A stretch of DNA of 64,000 nt from Arthrobacter sp. S41 (GTDB taxonomy: Bacteria > Actinomycetota > Actinomycetes > Actinomycetales > Micrococcaceae), in assembly GCF_004320535.1 (NCBI RefSeq), contig NZ_SIHY01000002.1:519788-583787 (forward strand), written 5' to 3'. The translations under genes and the position numbers were made by a program. Shown here piece after piece: positions 1-7,430 of the stretch; within the stretch, counting starts at the first letter, position 1, and each line of letters starts with the position of its first letter. Under the pieces are notes generated by a model, which saw nothing but the letters and a program-made list of their open reading frames with translations, had not been told where the DNA came from and searched no databases.

Positions 1-693
1 GTTGCGAGACATGAAGCGTTGCAACGTTTGCGCGACATTCCATGCGCCAGTGGACAGATAGATCGTTGGCCCGCCTGGGTGATCCTGCTGAACTTTTTGA
101 AGCATCACAGCCATGCCCGGAGTGGCCACGCGGGCATGCTCGGAGAGGACAAACGAGTTCCAAGCCGCCAGCAAAGGACGCGGAAGCGCAGTGACAACCA
201 CGGTGTCATCAACGTCGCTAATGACACCAAATTTCTGGGCCTGATCAATCACCATGATTCGAGCGGTCGCCTGGTCGCCACCATGCGCGTGGAGGTGAAT
301 TTCATGCCAGCCTGCAGGTAGGTCTACTGCTAGCTTGACGTCAATGACTCCGCCTCGGTCTGCCTGGACCTCAAAACGTTGGTCCCCGACATCAATGCTT
401 ACCTTCCCAAAAGGAAGAATGGGTGAAATGAAATTGCGGAATCCGCGGATCCCGTCAGCAATCACCTGAGCCTGCTGCTGCCCAAATTCAAAGGCGCCCG
501 GTCCTGCCAAGACCACGCGGGCCAAAACACGAATCCAGCCGTCCTCAGGACCGGAAGAACCATATCCCGTGTAGGGAAGGATGACGGCACCCTGACCTTT
601 GGCCTGTGCACGCTTTGCACGCCAACCGTGAAATTGGTCTTCCAAGCGTGAGGCTACGTGACGAGTTCGCTGATCAGTCGAAATGTGACTCAT
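1..693 (-). CDS. App1-like phosphatase (DUF2183), 3' end outside window
   Basis: The 231 visible codons start at an ATG (691-693) and run off the left edge without a stop. An N-terminal beta-rich region (about residues 35-155) precedes a DxDDT motif (D160, D162, D163, T164) in the context ISDVDDTVV, followed by the segment PTIYLSTGAWN. This is the layout of the App1/DUF2183 family, whose yeast member is a phosphatidate phosphatase of the HAD superfamily. The bacterial substrate is not established. The gene is downstream of, and in the same direction as, the glutarate-type operon, but the gap of about 115 bases suggests a separate unit. Family call is firm; the function is inferred from the family. 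Confidence 0.8.
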   Translation of the reverse strand, partial: MSHISTDQRTRHVASRLEDQFHGWRAKRAQAKGQGAVILPYTGYGSSGPEDGWIRVLARVVLAGPGAFEFGQQQAQVIADGIRGFRNFISPILPFGKVSIDVGDQRFEVQADRGGVIDVKLAVDLPAGWHEIHLHAHGGDQATARIMVIDQAQKFGVISDVDDTVVVTALPRPLLAAWNSFVLSEHARVATPGMAVMLQKVQQDHPGGPTIYLSTGAWNVAQTLQRFMSRN

Positions 694-809
694 GCTCACA
701 GTCTTTCATGTCACCGGCCAAGCAAGTAAAAAGACAAGCCTTGAATCGCCGTAATTCACGGCCTCAAGGCACCCTTTCCGCTTGCTGATCTGTTTTGCGG
801 AGTGCTCCA

Positions 810-1667
810 TCAGGAATAAGGGTAGAACCCTTCTCCACTCTTACGTCCCAATAATCCAGCCTGAACTTTCTCCGTGATCAGCGGGTGCGGCTTGTCCGCA
901 TCCTCGCCTGTCTCGGCGTAGGTAGCTTGGGCAATAACATCGATGACGTCCAAACCCACCATGTCCATGAGTTCAAAAGGACCCATCGGGTGCCCAAGAG
1001 CTGTCTTCGCGGTGGTATCGATGTCTTCGATACTGGCGATACCCTGCTGGGCCAGGTTCAACGCTTCAGCATTGATAGCACCCATCATGCGGTTGGCAAT
1101 GAATCCCGGGATTTCCTTGTTTACTAGTACCGGTTGCTTGCCCAGACGGGTAGCAACATCCGTCACCGCTGACACCGTTTCGTCGCTAGTTTGTTCATTG
1201 CGAACTACTTCAACACACTTCATGACCAGCGCCGGGTTGAAGAAATGCATATTGCATACCTGCGCAGGTCGTCCGCTGGCCTGAGCTACACGCGACGAAG
1301 GCAGAGTTGAGGAATTGGTTGCAAGGATCGCGTGGGCTGGGGTGTGTTCACCCAGCGTGGCGAAAATCTGCTCCTTGATATCTAGTCGCTCTACGGCAGC
1401 CTCAATGACTAGATCCGCAGTGCCCGCGCTGTGCACTAAATCCGTACTTTCGCTCAGGCGTTCCAAAGCGGCCTGAGCATCTGCTTGTTCTAGCTTCCCC
1501 TTGGAAACTCGCGAATCGGCCCAAGATTCCAGTTCCTTGCGTGCAGCAGACAAGGCGTCAGCAGAGATGTCTTGAAGGATTGTCTGGTAGCCGCTCAAGG
1601 CACAACTCATTGCGATTTGCCGGCCCATGGTTCCGGCGCCGATAACCAAAATTCGTTCAATCGTCAT
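810..1667 (-). CDS. 3-hydroxyacyl-CoA (3-hydroxybutyryl-CoA) dehydrogenase
   Basis: NAD-dependent oxidation of 3-hydroxyacyl-CoA, typically 3-hydroxybutyryl-CoA to acetoacetyl-CoA. The Rossmann motif GAGTMG lies within the first 15 residues. The catalytic His region NMHFFNPALVMKCVEVV and the C-terminal segment GHPMGPFELMDMVGLDV are typical of the PaaH/Hbd/FadB2 group. The start MTIERILVIGAG is preferred because the Rossmann strand begins there; a start 21 bases upstream (1688) is also open. It is the last gene of the run 5584 to 810 and would act downstream of the crotonyl-CoA produced by the glutaryl-CoA dehydrogenase. No enoyl-CoA hydratase is encoded nearby, so hydration of crotonyl-CoA must come from elsewhere. 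Confidence 0.9.
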   Translation of the reverse strand: MTIERILVIGAGTMGRQIAMSCALSGYQTILQDISADALSAARKELESWADSRVSKGKLEQADAQAALERLSESTDLVHSAGTADLVIEAAVERLDIKEQIFATLGEHTPAHAILATNSSTLPSSRVAQASGRPAQVCNMHFFNPALVMKCVEVVRNEQTSDETVSAVTDVATRLGKQPVLVNKEIPGFIANRMMGAINAEALNLAQQGIASIEDIDTTAKTALGHPMGPFELMDMVGLDVIDVIAQATYAETGEDADKPHPLITEKVQAGLLGRKSGEGFYPYS

Positions 1668-1702
1668 TGATGCTACTTTCTTCGGCACTTCAGCGGCGAC
1701 TG

Positions 1703-3166
1703 TCAGCCCCGCAGATATGTGGTGGTCGTGTGCGTGTAAAATTCGCGAGCTGCCGTTCCTTGTTCTTTCGGTCCGTATCCTGATGACTTGGCTCCACCAA
1801 ATGGAACGTGGGGATCTGCGCCTGCTGACTCCGAATTTACATGCAATATACCAACATCCAGTGTCTGTTGAGCAGTCAGGGCCAACGCAAGATTACTTGT
1901 GAACAGCGCCAAGCTCAGCCCAAATTCTGAATCCTCGGCCGCTTCGAATGCCTGCTCTGCGCCGCTGACCTTGCGCACTGCGAGAACCGGGGCAAAAAAT
2001 TCCTCGCGCCAACTACAGTTCGTCCGGCCTGCTTCACCGTCCGGTAGCTCCAAGATGGTAGGTGCCAGATAATTACCAGTTTTTGGCGCTTTGCCTTGGA
2101 ACCGCAGGATCGCGCCTTGGCTCAGAGCGCGGTGGATCCCCTCACGCGCCGAACTCGCAGCCTTGGCATCAACCAGTGGCCCCATATGAACATTAGGGTC
2201 CATAGGGTCACCGGTATTCCACTGTTCCAAGCGAGTGGTGAGCTTTGACATGAATGATTCGGCAATAGCTTCATCCAGAATGAGGCGACTGGTCGCAGTG
2301 CATTTCTGTCCTGTAGAGCGGAAAGCCCCGAAGAGCACTTCTTCGCAGGCTAGATCAAGATCAGCATCGGCAAGTACCACCGAGGCATTCTTGCCTCCCA
2401 TCTCGGCCTGAACCGGGATGCCGCGCGAGGCGCCGGCGGCACAGAGCCGGCGACCTACAGCAGTTGATCCGGTGAAGGACAAACCATTGAGGTGCTCGTT
2501 GGCAATAATTCGGTCCCCCAACGCACCGGGACCAATGAGCAGGTTCAGTACTCCTGCTGGCAGCCCTGCATAATCCAAAGCTTGGGCCAGGCGCAACGCC
2601 AAAATCGGCACAAGGCTGGCAGGTTTAAACACAACCGTATTGCCAAAGACGAGTGCAGGCGCGATTTTCCAAGCTGGAATACCGATAGGAAAGTTGAATG
2701 GGGTAATAATGCCCACCACGCCCAGCGGCTTGTTGGTCACCAAGATCTGTTCCCCTGTGCGCGGCGATTGGAAAACAGTCCCGGCAACGCGTTCGGCCTC
2801 ACCCGAGTAATAGGTGAAAATTTGGGCTGCGCGCAGTACTTCGCCGATACCTTCGGCCCGAGTTTTGCCTTCTTCGCTGACCAGTTCCTCGCCGAATTGC
2901 TCGGCATGCTCCTTGAGGTAGCGCGCAGCCGTGGTGAGGAAGGCCGCACGCGTAGCCATCGGGGTTCGTGCCCAGCTTTTCTTCGCTTGGTGAGCGGCTG
3001 TAAAAGCTTCATCAACTTGTTCTTCACTGGCTGCACTGCCTTTGGCGAGTACCTGCGAGTTATCAGCAGCAGCGGACGAAACAATTTCTCGCCCCTTGCC
3101 CTCAACCCAAGTGCCATTGAGATACTGGTACAAGGACACCGGGGTGGAAGTTAATTCCATAGTCAC
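1703..3166 (-). CDS. NAD(P)-dependent aldehyde (semialdehyde) dehydrogenase
   Basis: A 487-residue member of the aldehyde dehydrogenase superfamily, soluble and cytoplasmic. Visible motifs are the cofactor loop FTGSTAVG, the general-base Glu in QAEMGGKN, the catalytic Cys in STGQKCTATSR, and the C-terminal FGGAKSSGYG. The C-terminal part resembles the succinate/ketoglutarate semialdehyde dehydrogenase branch. Its position between glutaryl-CoA dehydrogenase (30 bases upstream) and hydroxyacyl-CoA dehydrogenase suggests oxidation of glutarate semialdehyde (5-oxopentanoate) to glutarate. Substrate is inference from context; an equally plausible substrate is another dicarboxylic semialdehyde. Confidence 0.88.
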   Translation of the reverse strand: MTMELTSTPVSLYQYLNGTWVEGKGREIVSSAAADNSQVLAKGSAASEEQVDEAFTAAHQAKKSWARTPMATRAAFLTTAARYLKEHAEQFGEELVSEEGKTRAEGIGEVLRAAQIFTYYSGEAERVAGTVFQSPRTGEQILVTNKPLGVVGIITPFNFPIGIPAWKIAPALVFGNTVVFKPASLVPILALRLAQALDYAGLPAGVLNLLIGPGALGDRIIANEHLNGLSFTGSTAVGRRLCAAGASRGIPVQAEMGGKNASVVLADADLDLACEEVLFGAFRSTGQKCTATSRLILDEAIAESFMSKLTTRLEQWNTGDPMDPNVHMGPLVDAKAASSAREGIHRALSQGAILRFQGKAPKTGNYLAPTILELPDGEAGRTNCSWREEFFAPVLAVRKVSGAEQAFEAAEDSEFGLSLALFTSNLALALTAQQTLDVGILHVNSESAGADPHVPFGGAKSSGYGPKEQGTAAREFYTHTTTTYLRG

Positions 3167-3196
3167 ATTCCTCTAGATTCTTTTTCAGAGCTCGGT

Positions 3197-4375
3197 TTAG
3201 CGGAAAGCCGGAACGCCGGTGAGTTTGTTGCCCAAGATCAGCGTGTGAACCTCATCGGTACCTTCGTAGGTACGTACCGATTCCAAATTGTTGGCATGAC
3301 GCAACGGCGAGTAGTCCAAGGTGATGCCGTTCCCGCCAAGAATGGTGCGAGCTTCGCGACAGATCTTGATGGCTTCGCGACAGTTGTTCAATTTGCCCAC
3401 CGAGATCATATGAAGATCCAAGTTTCCTGCGTCTTTGAGTCGTCCAATGTGAAGAGCCAGCAAGAAGCCCTTGTTTATTTCCAAAGCCATATCCACCAGC
3501 TTCTGCTGGGTCATTTGGTATCCCGCTAGCGGTTTGTCAAACTGCATTCGCTGTTGTGAGTATGCCAAAGCGTCTTCAAATGCGTCGCGTGCAGCGCCCA
3601 TGGATCCCCAAAGAATGCCATAGCGTGCCTCGTTCAGGCAGGAGAACGGGCCCTTTAATCCTTTGACGTTTGGCAACACTGCAGAGCTGGGCAAACGCAC
3701 ATCAACAAGGTCGATTTCGCACTGGATCGAAGCACGCATGGAGAGTTTTTGTTCAATAGGTGTCGCAGTGAAGCCTGGGGTGTTGGTAGGAACCACAAAG
3801 CCTCGGATCCCTTCCTCGGTCTGTGCCCAGATCACCGCGACGTGGGCTATATTCGCCAGACCAATCCACCGCTTGGACCCGTTGATCACCCAGTCGTCTC
3901 CATCGCGGCGCGCAAAAGTTTGCATGTTTGAAGGGTCTGATCCAGCGGTCGGTTCAGTCAACCCGAAGCAACCGATGGCTTCACCGGCAGCCATCGCTGG
4001 CAGCCACTCTTGCTTCTGCTCTTCCGATCCATGCTTGTAGATGGCACTCATCGCTAGCGAACCCTGAACCGAAACAAAGGTGCGCAGTCCCGAGTCACCT
4101 GCTTCCAGTTCTGCCCCGGCGATGCCATACTCCACCGCTGACCGGCCGGCGCAGCCATAACCTTGTAGATGCATTCCAAGCAGTCCCAGTTTGGCCATTT
4201 CTGGAATGATTTCCACTGGGAAGACCGCGTCGTTGTACCACTGGGCAATATTAGGTTTGATGTGCTCTTTGACGAAGCCGCGCACCGTATCTCGAAGGGC
4301 CAGCTCTTCAGTGGAGAGCAAGGAATCAAAGTTGATCAAATCTGACGGATCAAGGATATGTTCTGTGGTGGTCAT
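3197..4375 (-). CDS. glutaryl-CoA dehydrogenase
   Basis: FAD enzyme of the acyl-CoA dehydrogenase fold that oxidises and decarboxylates glutaryl-CoA to crotonyl-CoA. The 392-residue sequence follows the GCDH subfamily closely: SVQGSLAMSAIYKHGSEEQK, the FAD-binding GCFGLTEPTAGSDPS, GPFSCLNEARYGI, the C-terminal LGGNGI and TYEGTDEVHTLILG, where the Glu of YEGT is the catalytic base. Upstream neighbour is a CaiB/BaiF CoA-transferase, the usual supplier of glutaryl-CoA. The start at 4375 follows a purine-rich stretch (AGGAGAGAAAA). I am confident of the subfamily because of the length and the GCDH-specific wording around the active site. Confidence 0.92.
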   Translation of the reverse strand: MTTTEHILDPSDLINFDSLLSTEELALRDTVRGFVKEHIKPNIAQWYNDAVFPVEIIPEMAKLGLLGMHLQGYGCAGRSAVEYGIAGAELEAGDSGLRTFVSVQGSLAMSAIYKHGSEEQKQEWLPAMAAGEAIGCFGLTEPTAGSDPSNMQTFARRDGDDWVINGSKRWIGLANIAHVAVIWAQTEEGIRGFVVPTNTPGFTATPIEQKLSMRASIQCEIDLVDVRLPSSAVLPNVKGLKGPFSCLNEARYGILWGSMGAARDAFEDALAYSQQRMQFDKPLAGYQMTQQKLVDMALEINKGFLLALHIGRLKDAGNLDLHMISVGKLNNCREAIKICREARTILGGNGITLDYSPLRHANNLESVRTYEGTDEVHTLILGNKLTGVPAFR

Positions 4376-4390
4376 TTTCTCTCCTCGGAG

Positions 4391-5584
4391 CTAAGCATGA
4401 GTAGGTTGGTCAAAGAGTTCTTGGTGTTGGCCGTGGGTTGGCGGAAGTCTGCGGTATTGGGCTGCGGAGCGCGAGAGACCGATGGGGCTGGATATCTGAG
4501 TAGTCCCTTCTCCGGTGACTTCATCCTTGATGACTGCCACCGGATCTAGGCCCAGCTCTTTAGCGAAGTCAATGGCTTCAGCAACGGAGTTGACCTTTCC
4601 TGCTGGTACCCCGGCATTCATCAGGCTGGCGGCCCAGCTTGCTGCGTTTCTTGTACTGGTGACTTCTTCTATGAGGGTTTTGAGCACCCCACGATTGGCC
4701 ACCCTGGCTGAGTTGGTGAAGAACCGTGGATCCTCGGCGAGCGCCGGATCTCCGAGTTGTTGACACAGTGCAGCAAATTGCCGGTCATTACCCACCGCTA
4801 TGGCTACTACCCCATCACTGGTGTTGAAGGTTTCATAGGGTGCAATGCTGGGGTGCGCGTTACCCATACGTGCTGGCGCTTGGCCGGTGGCCAGTGTGCT
4901 GCTTGACTGGTTGGTCAGTCCGGCGAGCAATGATGAGAGCAAGTTGATGCTTACTCGCTGCCCTTGTCCACTACTCTCACGTTCGCGTAAGGCCAGCAGT
5001 ATTCCGGTGACAGCGTTCTGTGCTGCCAGCACGTCTACCAGCGCTACTCCTACCTTGCTAGGCGTGGCATCTGGTTCTCCGGTGATACTCATCAGCCCAC
5101 CGACGGCTTGGACCAGAAGATCAAATCCGGGCAGTGTGGCACCTTGTTTTTCACCGAATCCAGAAATTGAGCAGTAAATCAGTGACGGGTTCAGTGCTTT
5201 GAGCCTGTCGTAGTCCAGGCCGAATTTGGCCAGTACTCCGGGGCGGAAGTTCTCCACTAGGACATCGGCTTCCGCGATGAGTGCCAGCAGTCGATCTAGC
5301 GCAGCGGTGTTGGCAAAGTCGACAATGACTGCTTGTTTGTTGCGATTCACCGACCAGTAGTAGGTGCTGATGCCTTGGGCATTGACCGGTGGAATCCATC
5401 CCCGGGTTTCGTCGCCCGCGATGCTTTCAACCTTGAGGACGTCGGCGCCGAAGTCACCTAATGTCATCGTGCACAATGGCCCGGCAAGAATGCGCGAGAG
5501 GTCAATGACCTTGACTCCCTCAAGCGGTTGACTCACCACTTTCACCTCCGGTTCCGCTAAGTTGATGGTTGTTACATGTTGCAT
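4391..5584 (-). CDS. CaiB/BaiF-type CoA-transferase, probable glutarate CoA-transferase
   Basis: Family III CoA-transferase of 397 residues. The N-terminal block LEGVKVIDLSRILAGPLCTMTLGDFGADVLKVE and the active-site block LPGFDLLVQAVGG, with the catalytic Asp at residue 155, are clear. Pairing with glutaryl-CoA dehydrogenase 15 bases downstream matches the SUGCT-type route in which CoA is moved onto glutarate. It is the first gene of the operon; the ATG (5582-5584) sits inside a 14-base repeat also found at the start of the upstream regulator gene, suggesting regulation directly at this start. The specific donor (succinyl-CoA or other) cannot be read from the sequence. Confidence 0.87.
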   Translation of the reverse strand: MQHVTTINLAEPEVKVVSQPLEGVKVIDLSRILAGPLCTMTLGDFGADVLKVESIAGDETRGWIPPVNAQGISTYYWSVNRNKQAVIVDFANTAALDRLLALIAEADVLVENFRPGVLAKFGLDYDRLKALNPSLIYCSISGFGEKQGATLPGFDLLVQAVGGLMSITGEPDATPSKVGVALVDVLAAQNAVTGILLALRERESSGQGQRVSINLLSSLLAGLTNQSSSTLATGQAPARMGNAHPSIAPYETFNTSDGVVAIAVGNDRQFAALCQQLGDPALAEDPRFFTNSARVANRGVLKTLIEEVTSTRNAASWAASLMNAGVPAGKVNSVAEAIDFAKELGLDPVAVIKDEVTGEGTTQISSPIGLSRSAAQYRRLPPTHGQHQELFDQPTHA

Positions 5585-5591
5585 GCTACTC
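5578..5591. promoter_or_regulatory. Candidate operator, copy 1 of a 14-base repeat
   Basis: GTTGCATGCTACTC overlaps the start codon of the CoA-transferase gene. The same 14 bases recur at 6349-6362 at the start of the GntR gene. The core GTTGCATGCTAC is symmetric in 10 of 12 positions, as expected for a dimeric GntR-type regulator. A second ATGTTGC word begins at 5593, 17 bases after the one at 5576. That GntR binds here is inference. Confidence 0.5.
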
Positions 5592-5644
5592 TATGTTGCG
5601 TAGCTCACTCATGGCAAGACTTAATGGAACTTTGCTAGGTGCAG

Positions 5645-6364
5645 CTAGGAAATTAGATCTTCAAGACGGTCCAAAAATGGCTGAGCTTCAAGACCCGGAG
5701 TCCGCGAACAAATCGAACGGATCAGCATTTGCGCGGTACGCATGATGTGTCTACGCACTTCTTCGGCAGCGGCCGGGGCATCCTTAGCAAGGATCGCAGC
5801 CATAACCTGCTCACGATCCCCCGCTAACTCCTGACTGCTGCGGGCATAGGGCACGGTAGTTTGCCCATGAGCAAGCACTAAGTTGCGCAACTGCCCCACC
5901 ACACTGTCCAGTTTTTTGTTGCTGGCTAATCCAAGCAGGTACAGGTGGAATTCTTTGTCGGCCTCTAGGGTGGCCCTCCCGTCACCGCTCTGCCCAACCT
6001 TGATCATCTGCTCGTGCAGTTCGGTGAGTCGGGCACGGTCAGCGTCAGTAGCGTTGAGCACACCGCGTGCGGCAGCTGCCGGTTCAATGGCCAACCGCAA
6101 TTGGAAGACCTCAACGATATCTTCCAAGGAGATCTGGTTGACCCGCACCCCGCGGTTTTTCGCCACAGTCACAATGCCTTCTTTTTCCAAGAGCTGCAAA
6201 GCTTCACGCACCGGAGTGCGTGAGACCCCGAGCTTCTCGGAAATGCCAATGGCCGAATAGTGCTGATCAGGGGCCATCTCCCCTGCAACGATGGCCGCCC
6301 GGATCATTGTGGTGACCTGTTCGGTCAGCGAGGCTTTAGGGGCAATCGGTTGCATGCTACTCAT
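5645..6364 (-). CDS. GntR-family transcriptional regulator, FCD (FadR-like) subfamily
   Basis: N-terminal winged helix (SLTEQVTTMIRAAIVAGEM, then GISEKLGVSRTPVREALQLLEKEGIV) followed by an all-helical FCD ligand domain beginning LEDIVEVFQLRLAIEPAAA. FCD regulators usually sense carboxylic acids or acyl-CoAs, which fits control of the adjoining operon, 60 bases downstream on the same strand. The start is uncertain: I prefer ATG 6364 (MSSMQPIAP); 6355 and 6403 are alternatives. A 14-base repeat shared with the first catabolic gene covers the start region, which points to autoregulation and operon control by one protein. A tryptophan-free, standard-length regulator with no visible damage. Confidence 0.88.
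   Translation of the reverse strand: MSSMQPIAPKASLTEQVTTMIRAAIVAGEMAPDQHYSAIGISEKLGVSRTPVREALQLLEKEGIVTVAKNRGVRVNQISLEDIVEVFQLRLAIEPAAAARGVLNATDADRARLTELHEQMIKVGQSGDGRATLEADKEFHLYLLGLASNKKLDSVVGQLRNLVLAHGQTTVPYARSSQELAGDREQVMAAILAKDAPAAAEEVRRHIMRTAQMLIRSICSRTPGLEAQPFLDRLEDLIS
6349..6362. promoter_or_regulatory. Candidate operator, copy 2 of a 14-base repeat
   Basis: Second exact copy of GTTGCATGCTACTC, overlapping the proposed start of the GntR gene and close to the divergent inositol-phosphatase start at 6445. See copy 1 for symmetry and interpretation. Because it partly encodes the N-terminus, chance similarity cannot be excluded, but 14 identical bases at two relevant gene starts is unlikely by chance. 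Confidence 0.5.
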
Positions 6365-6444
6365 GAGCAGAAGCTTATCTTGATTCGTCTTGATCCTGAC
6401 CATCTACCATCTGAACGTTTCCACGGGCACGATAAGCTGACACA

Positions 6445-7311
6445 GTGAGTGAGCAACAATCGATCCCTGAGAATTTTTTGGCCGAAGACCTGCGCCTGGC
6501 TGCGCTGGATGCAGCACGTAGCGCAGCTCCCCTACTGTCTTCTTCCTTTCGCACCGCAGTAAATGTTGAGCACAAAACCAGCACCCATGATCTGGTCACC
6601 GACATTGACCGCCGAAGCCAACAGCTCATCACCGATTCATTGTTAACTGCGGTACCCGATTCGTGGGTGCTTGGCGAAGAGAAACTAACTACCACCTCCG
6701 GCCATAAAGCCGCAGGCAAGGTGCAGTGGATCGTGGATCCCATCGATGGGACCAGCAATTTTGTTCACGGCGTAGCGTTCTTCTGCATTTCCATCGCAGC
6801 TGCCATTGACGGCCAGCTGGTGGCCGCGGTGATCATCGATCCAGTCACCGGCGACGAGTTCAGCGCGAACTCGGATGCTGCGATGCTCAACGACGTTCCG
6901 CTACGTCCGGGCACCCGTCCGGAACAATCTCGCGCCAATCTGATGACCGACTATCCCGGGGCAGAGTCACTGACTAAGGATGGCGATATCGCCTTGCAAC
7001 TGTTTGGTCAGTGGATTCAAGATTTTGCCACCGTGCGCCGAAAGGTCAGCGCCGCTCTAGCCTTGGCTCACGTTGCCGCCGGCTGGTCTGATGCGACCAT
7101 CGGCTTTGATACCAAAGTTTGGGACGTCGCCGCCGGAGCACACTTGGTGCGCATGACACACGGAACTTTCCGTGGGTTGGCCTACGGTGAAACCGGGTTA
7201 GCCGATCACGAGTGTCCCGGTTTTATCGCCCAAGGACCGGGCGCCAACTACCCTTCGCTAAATTCGGCAGCACAGCAGATCCATCAGTTGCGCACCCGCA
7301 CGGTGCGCTAA
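6445..7311 (+). CDS. Inositol-monophosphatase family phosphatase
   Basis: A 288-residue Mg-dependent sugar-phosphatase fold enzyme; family members dephosphorylate inositol-1-phosphate, histidinol phosphate or related substrates. Metal-binding motifs are GEE (residues about 76-78), WIVDPIDGTSNFVHG, and the C-terminal WDVAAGAHLV. The start is GTG, divergent from the GntR gene with about 80 bases between. It does not obviously belong to the glutarate operon. Substrate is not determinable from sequence; histidinol-phosphatase is a reasonable alternative. Confidence 0.88.
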   Translation: MSEQQSIPENFLAEDLRLAALDAARSAAPLLSSSFRTAVNVEHKTSTHDLVTDIDRRSQQLITDSLLTAVPDSWVLGEEKLTTTSGHKAAGKVQWIVDPIDGTSNFVHGVAFFCISIAAAIDGQLVAAVIIDPVTGDEFSANSDAAMLNDVPLRPGTRPEQSRANLMTDYPGAESLTKDGDIALQLFGQWIQDFATVRRKVSAALALAHVAAGWSDATIGFDTKVWDVAAGAHLVRMTHGTFRGLAYGETGLADHECPGFIAQGPGANYPSLNSAAQQIHQLRTRTVR

Positions 7312-7346
7312 AAATTTTCAGCGGCGACAAACTGTGCACAAAACAA

Positions 7347-7398
7347 AAGTGGTGGCCTAGAACCGATAGCTTTTGCTACGGGTTCTAGGCCACCACTT
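7347..7398. terminator. Bidirectional terminator between convergent genes
   Basis: Perfect 18-base inverted repeat, arms 7347-7364 and 7381-7398, with a loop that can itself pair (TAGC/GCTA). It lies between the phosphatase (+) and the TPP enzyme (-) stops and can serve both. Confidence 0.85.
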
Positions 7399-7430
7399 GA
7401 TTGCCAGTACTACTCCCTGGCCGATGCTGT

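Noticed and set aside
2492..3154. Long open frame (220 codons) on the plus strand
   Set aside because: It is antisense to the aldehyde dehydrogenase, whose motifs are intact; codon wording shows no domain.
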